The position numbers and the translations under genes were made by a program. From Clostridia bacterium (lineage in GTDB: Bacteria; Bacillota; Clostridia; Christensenellales; UBA1242), in contig JAFTKS010000003.1 of the NCBI GenBank assembly GCA_017453125.1, positions 28,371 through 92,370 on the forward strand: 64,000 bases of DNA, given 5' to 3'. The notes beneath the pieces are model-generated. The model saw only the letters and a program-made list of their open reading frames with translations. It was not told where the DNA came from and searched no databases. Shown here one piece after another: positions 49,001 to 61,000 of the stretch. Every line of letters begins with the position of its first letter. Within the stretch, counting starts at the first letter, position 1.

Positions 49001-52000
49001 ATATAGAATATTCTCTATTGGAAGAAAATTTGAGTTATGTTGATGTAACTTTCGGAAGTTATTCATATAATCTTGTAGTTCAACTTCCATATGGTGCAAA
49101 AATTGTATCTCTTGAGGATATTTCGGTTTCTTCACCAAATTATCACATAACCCAATGGTTAGTTAATGGTAGTGCACTAGCAACAACAGCGGGTATAGAT
49201 AGTATTACAGATACAACTTATTTGAAGGCTGTTTATGAGGCAGACGATATTGCAATTAAGTATCTATCTGCAGATGGTACAGAACTTCAATTGTCTGCTA
49301 GTAATATTACAGGCTTGCCTTTGACTGCAAAATATGGTTCACTTATCAAATTGCCATATATTGTAGTAGAGGATACCAACACCGTTTCAAACGCTTGGAT
49401 AATCGATTCTAAAGAATATTTATTTGGACAAGAAATTTATATTGAACTAGAGACTGGAGAGGATTTGAATGGTGTATTGAATGTACAAGCAAAAGCCATT
49501 GATAAATATTACTTGGTATTTGCAAATGGAACAGGTCTAAACTTCACAATTCCACAAGAATATACAAGTAAGAATTATTTGACAGTTGTCAATGGTACAG
49601 TTGCAGTAGATGATAATTACTATATTCATAATGTTTCAAATCAAGTAACTTCTTCCAAAATAGAAGTTTCTGGTTCTCAAATAGTTTATGGTTTAACAAA
49701 GGTACTTCCTGAAGAATTGCGTCTTGACAAAACAAATGCAGACTTTGGTGGCTGGTTAGGTTCATCAAATAGTGTATTTGTCGATTCTTATTTGTTCAAT
49801 GGTTCAGATGTTACAGATGTAGAAAATCACATCATCACACTTACTACTATGAGTAGTGGAAAGATGGCGGTTAATTTCTATGTAACAAATCCTTATTACG
49901 ACAAAAACGCAACTGCAGAAAGGCCTGCAAAAGAAACAACCCAGTATTTCAAATTTGCTCTTAGATCGGCAGATGTTGAAAATACAAGTAGCTTGTTGGA
50001 CGGACTATCTTTTATTCTTGAAAAAGATGCAACAACAATTCCAACATTCTATCAGATAACAAATTCAGGTTCGGGCATTATTCAATGGAACAACTACTTT
50101 ATGAAAGATATCTCATCAGGAACACTTCTTGATGAATATGAGTTCTATGGTTGGGCTGTTGAGACAGAAAATGGAAATGCTCCAACAACTCTAGTAATTA
50201 CCAACCCATCAAGCAATGCAACTGCTCTTGCAAATGTAGCATTGAAATACAGATGGGCAAATAGTGTTACAAGAGTTCTTAATGAAGAGGCAAAAGAAAA
50301 CTTGTTTGAATTGATTTCAGGCAATACAAACTTCTATGCTGTTTGGGAGAAGAAGAGTACAATTACTTTGTCTGCAGAAAAAGATAATGACGGAAACACA
50401 ATCACAAATGGTTTCACAATTACCAAAAATTACGCAGAAGGCGAAAATATTACTCTTCCTCAAAACATTGTTTCTTCAAGAGATGATTTCAAAGACTTGC
50501 AAAACGGATATAAGAAGTGGTTGGGCTGGAAGAGTACTTCTGGTAATATTGAGTTCTATTTCGGTCAAAAAGACGCTCCTTATACAATTACATCATACCC
50601 ACCATATGTAATGTCAGCTCCATATGGAGATTATACATTCGAAACTGTTTGGACAGATGGTGTGCTTGCAATTATTGATATCAACTTCGATACTCAGAAA
50701 AACTACTTTGCAAGTACAATGAGTACGGCTGGCTTTGGTTCGGTTTCTGATATCAAAGCACAAGTTGCATATCCATATTTCAATGATGATTCATATTCGT
50801 ATATTGCCAATACAATTGATGCATCAAATTATATTACTGCATATCAAGAAGGTTCTCTATATCAAGAAGGACAATACCTAGATATGACTAAGTATATGTC
50901 TATTATTGAAAGGGGAATTTATGGTGGCATTGGAACTAGAGAGTCATACTTTGTATTTAATGGATATTTCATCGATAAAAACGATGACGGAGTATACTCT
51001 GCTAGCGATGGCGATACAATGATAAATAAGAACGAAGACGGCTTGTATTTGCTACAAATCACAGATGCACACGTTGCCAATGAAGTTCTTACAATCAAAG
51101 GTAGTTGGACTCCTGTTAATATTAATGTAACATTCCATTACGATAGAGCTACCGCTACAAATAACGATGCTGGTTCTAGATATCTAGTTACCAATAGAAC
51201 ACTTACCATCGAAGACGAAGACGGCAACGAAGAACAGATTACAATAGGACAATACTATTTGACTGTTCCATTCGGTCATAAATTGACGCTTAACGATGGC
51301 GAGAAAACTTCTCAAATTCATTATTACCTAGAAAATGTTGACTCGTCTGTTAGCGAGATTATAGACGTTGTCAACAAGAAAGATGTGTCTTATTCTGACT
51401 TGTATCAATTCAGTTATTGGGCAACTGCCGAGAAAGAATTGGGACAAAATGGTTCACACCCATACTTCTTCAATAATAAAGGCACAAATGAAAATACAAT
51501 AAGTGACGTTGTTGTATCAGATACACATTTGTATCCAGTATTTGATGATAGATTCATTGTTGAATTCTACGCACCAAGCGGATACAGAATAGACAATAGA
51601 CTTACTCAGTATGTGACAGAGGGCGATACAATTGAGATTGGTTCTATCCTTGATGATTATATGGATACATCAATAATCGCATCACAAGGTCTATATTATA
51701 TGTCTAGCACTCTTAATAAGGTGTATTTGAAAGATTCGTCAGGAGTTGTTGATAACAAGATTTTCCACAAAAATGACTTCTATATCTATACAAGTGCAAG
51801 CGAGTATGGAAGAAATAGAATTATTATATTTGTAGAAATCAATCTTGCATTCAATGCATATTTGCCAGTATATGGCGAAAACAACTCTACAACGTTGAGA
51901 ACTCACGTTTCATTCAATGAGGGTGTTCAACAAAACTTCAAATATAGTCTTGAAAGTATATTCGCACTTGATGAGTCTGACCTTACTGCATTGTATGGCA

Positions 52001-55000
52001 AAAACGCTCCTGCATTCTTAGGTTGGTATCAAGCCGATTATAATGCTGGATATTATGACTTGAATCAAGTTTGTACGAGTTCTTGTGAAGTCGGTTGCGA
52101 GTTGCATAATGTTTATAAGATAAGTACAACTCCAGATAATGCACAATATGTGGAAGTTGTATATAATAACGGAGAATATTTTGCAATAATTACAAACGCA
52201 AACGGAGAAACTTACTCAGTACAATTAACTGCACAGAATGGAGCATTGTCTGTTTCGTTCTATGCAAAACTAATATCAACTGCAACTATAATGCTTGGAG
52301 ATGCGACAGACGTAAAAATTTCTAAGTATGGAAGGTTGATATATAATGGTGCTAGCGATAGCAATTATGGAGTATATTATGGAATTTCTTCTCAGACCGA
52401 CAAGAGTATTACATTCTATTCGGTATATGGAAGTTCATATAGCCCATCTGTTTCTATATCTCTCAATGATGGTTACACTGTAAGGGATATAGTTTCTGCA
52501 TCAAAAACAACAGACGCACAAGGCAAGATAAGTTGGACAGAATCTACTATAGTTGATGCAAATACTCAAGTAACAGTTGAAGAAAACAAAAAGTTGTTAT
52601 CTGTAGCAGATAAATTTGACTTGCAAGAATTGGATAACTCGAACAATTATAAATTGAGACTATCTCGTTCAACTACTGCTATGCAAGATGGCGGAGTTTC
52701 TGTTGGTCATTATATTAATGTTTCAAACATTCTAGGCGACGAGGCAATTAGATTCATTATTCATATCGAAGTGCTTAGATTCACAGTTAATTATACATAC
52801 GATACTAGTTTGTTTGGAGCAGTTACATATTTTGAATCAACTTGGAAGAATATAACCAATGCAACAGGCTCGTTCAGAGTTTCTTCACAAAATTATATTT
52901 ACGAAAACACCGCAGAAGTATCTACATACGACTTTGACTATGCGTTTGATTCTTCAAATGGTGTGGTAACTATCGAAAACGTTCCTTATGGAATTAAATT
53001 GCAAATGGGTGCAACGCCTCTATCTGCAATGGCTCTAGTAAGACATTTTGCAGGTTGGCAAGTTGCTAATGGTTATAATGCGGGTTCAATTGAAAAACTT
53101 GAACAAATCATTACACCAAATCAAATCGTAAGTGAACAATTAGTTAGAACTTATACATTCTCTGCCCAATCTGAAAAGAATATTATTGATACAATTACTT
53201 ATGAATTTGTAATCAATACTAGCGGATTAGATGAGGCTTGGATTAATGTTATTGAAGAGGCAAGATCGAATGGTGTTCCTATCACTCTTAGAACTAAAGG
53301 CTCTCAATCGGAATACGTGTATATCTGGACTCCAAACGGCACAACCAATGGTTATATTGGAACAGCGTTTGAGGCAGGAACGAATGTTACAGGTTTGCTA
53401 ACATCTATCAATGATGCATACGCAGCTCAATTCAACAAGTATTCTCAGAGCGACGATGGTGCAATAATTAACTCTATTGAAATTCTAATGAACTATTTCT
53501 GGTTTGATAGTTCTTGGTCAACTTATGTTGCAGACGAGAGCGAGAAGTGTAAGTTGGATTCATCAAAACAACTATACTTTAATGAAAATGGTCAAGTAAC
53601 ATTATTCACTTGGTTGACTCCAGCACTTCTAGTTAGTGCAAATTCAAGAATTATAGACTATACGACAGACGTTGCTCTTAGCACTAATATCAAGAGAGCA
53701 AGTATTAATTTATCTGGACAAGACAAAAATTCTTATCTAGACTTTGGCAATGGAATGATTAAGATTGCAAGTAGTGACACCGTAAATATTACCGCTGTTC
53801 CAGAACAACCGGGCACTATTCATAATGGTTATTCTATAGACAAGTGGTCTGTATCGGATACAGCAACTGGGGACGTGGTTCTTTCTGAATCCACATCAAC
53901 AACACTTGAGAATCTTGCACTTACAAATTCTAATTTCTATATTGTGAACGAATCTAAACTTCGTCCAGAAATGCGTATTACAGCAGATGTTATGATCAAC
54001 AAATATACAATTACTTATTATAATGCAGATGGCACAAGTGTGATTGCAACAAACGAAGTTGGTTATGACAAAGAACTTGCTGCGGCAGGATATACGCAAT
54101 ATTCTCCAACATTAGATTATTTGTCGACAAGCACGAGAATTCCATTCTTTGATTTGTCAACAACTGCACTTGATAAAAATGCTAGTGGAGATATAATCAA
54201 ATTCAATCATCTTGATGATGATACAGCATCAAATTATGGAGAGTATAAATATATCTTTAGCCATTGGTCAAAGGCGCTAGGTGGTACAGCACTTGCATTG
54301 TCTACACCTATTGCTCAAGTTTTGGCAGGAGAATATCAGAATTACAATTTGTATGCTGTGTATGAAGAATGTATCAAGATTAATTATGTATTATACAAAA
54401 ATCTAAATAATACAGTGGTGGAGACATCTAGTATCTTTGCATACTTGCCAAAACCAAATAACAATAATGTATTTGTTGATCAATTTGGTAATGAATACGA
54501 AGATTCTCTTGCATTGCATTCTGTGTACACTTTAATCCAACAACACAATCCAAGATTTGAGTTTGAAATCGCAATTTCAGAAAATAAAGAATCTTTGAAA
54601 GATAGATTTGGAAATAACAAGATTGACGAATCTTCTTCTAATGGATTGTACAAAACAATTACTACATCAGTTAGAACCTTATCTGAAGTAGTAGGAAATT
54701 CAACAGAAAAAGAATTCAATGTTTATCCACAAGTGGATTATACATTGCAAGCAAAAGTTGATGATACCCAAATTCAATATACTGTATCAACATTTGGTGG
54801 TACAATGAACCTAATGTTTGCAACAGATTATTATTATTCTTTGAAGGTATCAAACCTAATTAAGTATATAGATCAAAGTAGCGGAAAAGAGACATATTCA
54901 AGTGTTCTTAATATCTTGCCAAATAGTTCAAGTAACCTTGCTTTCTGGAAGATTATCAAAACTCTAGATGCTACAAAATCTATCGAAGAAGATTTGTGCC

Positions 55001-58000
55001 ATATTTCAACAAATGGCTGGAACTGGTTTAGCGATTGTATTGTAACACCACATTATAATGCAACACTAACACTAGGAAAAGACGTTAAAGGACAGGGAAC
55101 AGTTGCTTTCACTGGTACGTATTCAAGATATACAACAGTGTCTCTAGTTCAAGAACGTCAAAGATATTTGATGCCTGGTTCTGCAGGTATTGCAGGAGAC
55201 GGTCTGAATGATGGCGATGTTCAAAATCTTCCATTAAAAATCGTTGTTGATTCAACCGACGTCAAGAAGTTCAACGTAGTTTCTATCAAAGATGGTAGTG
55301 TATTATATTCGGCAAATTACACAATTACCGGTAATGTAGAACTATCCGAATTCAGATGGAGATTGACATTCGACAACGCTACTAGCAAGATTCTAGAATC
55401 TGGAGAAGAATATATTCTTTCTGATAACGATGGCAATGTAACCATCTCTCCAGTTATATTCACCAAAGAAGTCAAGATTGTCCTACGTGACTTTGCTATA
55501 GCGAACAGAGACGATATTGAAGATGCTAGTAGTCTTATGACTATTTCTGCCTCGTCAACTCTTGTATCCAAGAATATGACTTTGCCAGGAGGTATGACAT
55601 ATGCTCCAAATGTTTCTATGTCCCAAGCTGATTCTGTAGCAAAACTATTCTTCAAAGACTTGGAGACAGGTGTTGCAGATCAGACAATATATCTACAAGC
55701 AATATTTACTACCGACGCATTCAGTAGACTATCTGGCAATGTAGAAAACTTCAGATGGCAGAAGTTTGATGGGGCTTGGGTAGATATTACAGATACCGAT
55801 TATCTAGATGCATATAATAACGGCACTCTAGAGATTCGTTTTGCGTGCGATTGGAAAGAGTACAATGTAACATTTGCAAGTCTAGGAAGTTATAGTGCTG
55901 ATCAATTTGCAGAAACATATGTTAATGGCTTTGCAGTTAGCAACGCAACAAATAATAATTCAACAATCAATATTGTTGACTATATTAACAATGGTAAATA
56001 TAGTGGAGCATTGAAAACTCAAACAATCAAACTCTTCCACGGTGACAAAATTAAATATAATTATGCATTGGAAACTATGGAAGTATATAGAAACGATACA
56101 CTACTTTACAATATTAGTTATACTGGTTCAACATATTTCAATCAAGGCTGGGTAGAACTTGGTGGAAATAATTCAGATGGCAAAATTTCGAAGATTAACC
56201 CATTAGATGTGAATTCTGACACAGAACGTTTGGTAACTAATAGTCTAAACTTTGCAATGTGGCTAGAGAACAGAAAAGAAATTAGAGTATCGGCAAATAC
56301 TAATAATGTGGACAGAATAATCGCAGGTCACGGTAGTGTCAATGTGAAAGTTTCCAACTTGAAAGGAGACACCGATGCGGATTATACATTGGAAAATCCT
56401 AGAGCTTCTCAAGTGTATTATAAGAATGACAATTTGGGAGCAAGTACCAAGATTACCTTGATTGCGAGCGAAAATAACTATAAACATACATTTACACAAT
56501 ATACGTATGCAAATGGTACAATTTTAGGTGGCAATGGAAATGAACTTCAATACACAGGTACTACCGATGCACAAATTCTTGTTTGGTTTGACGCAAAAGA
56601 CTCAGAGTCTCGATTTGTTATAGTAGATGGTGTGAATGGTGTAAGATACTATATATCTACGTACAATGGTTATAGTATTGACTATACCAAAGGCTCATCT
56701 GCTTCTATAAAAGTAACAGATATCTTTGGTAAAAATACCGAAGTGATTACAGTCAACTATCAAGCGGGTGTAGATTCGGGAAGAACTTTGTATGCTAGAG
56801 CAAATTATAAGATTAACGATATTTTGCTTGCTAGTACGACAGGCTCTGTTGGTATAAACAATAATGTTCTAGACCCAAATCTTACTTTAGATTTTAAGGC
56901 ACCTCCAACATCTATTTCGGTTAATGACAAAACTAGTTACGTAATGAAATTTGAAGAAGTTCTTGCATACGTTTCGTTTAATGTTAAACTACATATTACA
57001 GAATATGATAGTAGCAATAACGAAACAACTCGAGATGTTACTGGTTCGGAGATTGGTAAATATATCAATCTAAAAGAGTCGTCAAGTAATGTAAGTGTAA
57101 ATAGTAGTACTGGAGTAGTTAAGTATACTATTCAAAACTATAATGTAAACAATGGATTTGGTTCGTACTACAATGTTCAAGAAAGGTCGTTTATTCTTGG
57201 TAGGAACAACTCAGGAGCAGAAAGCACTAGCCTTGAAGATGAAATATACTTTGAGAATAGCGGAACTTATCTATTGTCTCGAATGACAGTATATCCAAAA
57301 GGCTTCACAATCGAAGATAAATCACTAATGACAACTGATTGGTATATAAAAGGTGGTCAGCCTATTGATGGAGGGGCATTCTTTGACTTATTGAATGGTG
57401 GTGGAAACGCCAGTGAATATGATTTATATATCTACTTGGTAGAAGATACACATATTAGTATTTCGTTTATTCATTCGCTACCATATGATTCTGACCTAGA
57501 TTTAGTTGGACTTAAGACAAATATTCTTAGCGATGCGTCTAACTCAGCAAGTGAATACGCTATAGACTCTTCTTCAAATAAGTCTACAGAGGGCACAAGT
57601 TCAATGCAACTCAAGTTTAATTACTTTAATGAAGAAGATAACACAATTGAAGAAACTGCAGACAATTGGAACAAAGAAGGTCTAAGTGTTTATGTAAGTG
57701 GCACTACGCTAAACTTTAGGGGTCCTAAAGGTTCTCCTATTGGTCACATTTCTGTTGAAATATTTGATGATATATTTGAATTTGAGGGTTGGTACGTTTA
57801 CTTCCATCAAGGATACAATGTTTGTCCAGATATGGAGACACTAAGTGTTAAAGCACACGAACAAACTAGTTATTATCAAGCATATACATTGAATTCGGCA
57901 ATCAATGTAGGCAACGCAGGAGTTGTAGCACTTTCAAGCGATTGTACTATTATGCTTAAGACTACAAGAAAACCAATTACTTTGTACACAACCACAGGAC

Positions 58001-61000
58001 AAGATACTTGGTGGGAAAATACTATTTCAGATACAAGTGCAACTATTGCTGGTGACAAGACAACTACACCTGCTGGTGACAAGACAACTACACCACCAAT
58101 TCAAGATAAAGACTTGAGTACATATCTCAAAGACGATTATCTTGTTAACAATGGCTTTAGGAAACGTTCAAATACAAAGATAACCGTTGCTCCATCGGGC
58201 TTGGTTGTTGCTATTCCATTGGATTATAATTCAGATGGTCGTAATTTGACAGAGTCACTTTATAATACAGCAGAAAATACACAAACCAATGCTACTTGGA
58301 TGAATTATAGCAAATATATCCGTGGCGGAATGATTATTTCTATCGCTGACGAAGATGCTAACCAAAGAGCAAGTGATATTGTTCAAAGATTAAGTAGCAT
58401 AACAACATTAACTGCTAGAAGAGGCGTTTCAACATCTGTTTCGTTTGACTATACACCATATGGCGACCCAAATACCGGCAATATTTATCCTTCGGCAATT
58501 GCTGTTATTAAGGGTGGAACCACAAGTGGTAATACCTATGGCAATGCAAAATTAGGAGAAGGTAAATACTCAGAAATGCTAGAAGGCTTTAATGCAGTAT
58601 TGTCTGGTGCAGATACGTGGTCATTTGTTAGAGTTCCTGCGGGAGACGCGGATATATTAACGAATTTTGATATTAATGAAAATGATGGCAAAGATGATAA
58701 CAATTATCACGAGTATGTGACTATTAACTTTGCTGAAATCATAGATGACAAGGGAACCAAAAAATCTTTGGGATTATTTAACTTTATGGCAGAAGATTCG
58801 TCTAATGTGTTGCATTTGAGCAGATGGATTACAAGCGAAGAGAATTTGAAAGATAAGCAACAAATAAAATCATATGTTTCATATAATATTCTCAAAGACA
58901 CGAAAACTAGATTGTATGGCGGATTGTATATTCCAGGCGATTCAGTGAATACAACAAAATCTGAGAAATTCTATTCGCAAGTTGAATTGAAATTCTTATA
59001 TATGGGCAATGAGACATATACAATACAAAATAATAAAGTACCAGTTTTGGACGGATATAAGATACTCGATCAGAATGGAAATGAACTACAGATAATTAGC
59101 TTTACTACAGAAAACCCTACCGTTGAGCTAGTCTTATCTGACTATGCGGGCAAAACAATTACTATTGTTCCTGTTTGGACCCCAAAGAAAATCTTCAAAG
59201 TAACAATAAATGATAGTAAACAAGGTGTATCAGACAATAGTATAACAACATATGTAATTGAAGGAGACACATTCAAATTCCAGCCAAAGGGGTCTGCAAG
59301 CAGACAAACTCTTGCAACTGGAGTTTCAGGATCAAATGTCAGTCCTTCTTCTACAATATCGCAATATGTATACAAGTCGGGCTCATATATATTCGCTGGA
59401 TTTACTGAGAGAACCGAGACTAGTTATATGTATCCGATTATAGATATGGACAGCAATGCGACCGATTCCGAGTTTGATAAATTTGGAATGTTGAGGGTTG
59501 TTGAGAGCGGAAATGCATACTATGTGAACTTCCACGAAACTAATTATCGTAATGCACTCAGTGCATATACGTTAGAGTTTGCTCCAACGAGCGATATTAC
59601 ACTCAATGCAATTTGGGTGCAATATGGATACAAGATAACTTATAGTTTTGATTATATATTACATATAGAAGATGAGAATTACACATTTGACGGAACTGGT
59701 TATGTGTTGGATAAAAATGCGGCTAACGCAGGGGAAACCAACGGAACTACTCATTCGTATGGAAATTATTTGGCAGTTATGCCATTCCCTGTATATATCA
59801 GCTACAAATATTCGGGAGTGGACAAAGATAAATATCCAAGTTCAGCATTTGAGATAGACAAATATTATTATAGTGATATTCCTTTTGAGGCAAAAAGTCG
59901 AATAGCATTCCATAGCAATGCTATGACTAGGGCAATGGCGGATACAAAAGGTAAACTCCAAGACAAGCTTGTATTAACAACTGTTTATTATAGTTTAAAT
60001 CATAAGTGCGATTCAACTTCACATGAATGTTCAACTGAAAATGCAAATATTGTTTGTGATCCTTTTGAACAATGGACATGTGATGTTGTTGAAAAAGACA
60101 CTCAGCATTTAAAAGAAATTTTTATGGGATATGATTGTAAGTATTGTACATTTAAAAATCAGCAAAAAATTGGAGAAGAAGAAGTTAGAGTGCCTGCGTA
60201 TACAAAGAATTACTTAGATACAACAGAGCATTATTTAGATAACGGCATATGGAAGACTCGCCCAGTTAGAGTTTATGATTACACAACGCACTTTGAGGCT
60301 ATCAAATGCGGAAATCTACGTTGTAGTAAAACATTGAAGATTCAACAAAAAGCACATGATTGGAGAATTGTTCAAATAACGCAACAACAGACTTGTTCTC
60401 AACCAGAAAAGGCAACTAGACGTTGTGCGTTGTGTGATTTAATTCAAAAAGATTATGAAACAAAGGGGTGTTTGCCTCATAGTTCTTCATCGATCAAAGT
60501 CCTTAAAGCAGTTGCTTGTCATGAGGGCTGGTGGCGACCTACTAGTGCTGGTGGGGATTGGAAAATAGTTGCTGAATTTATTAATAAAGGTGGCTACTAT
60601 TTTGATGAAGATTGTGATGGATATGTGTCGGGTTTGACACCTGTTGCTAGTGTAGTGCAAGAAGGAGTGAATAATGTTAAACGTGCTAAAAACTTACTTG
60701 TAAATACAACATATCACTTTTATGATTGTGATATGTGTAATAAGAGAATTGTAACGCAGAAATATGTGGATTATGATCATAAAATGAATACCAACAAAGT
60801 TTGTTATGATTATAATAAAATATGTACAGCATCAGGATCGGCATATTATGAGTGTGGTGCGTGTCATAAAAACATGCAAAGTCTTACAAGAGAACATGAG
60901 TATACGATACAGATAAGGTATGCAGAAACTTCGAGTAAGGGAGGCTATTTGCATAATAATCCTAACGCAATAGTTTCTTCTGCTAGATATACTGATGCGT

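Noticed and set aside
58048..58095. Short tandem repeat considered as a CRISPR fragment
   Set aside because: Only two adjacent units without spacers, in frame inside a gene.
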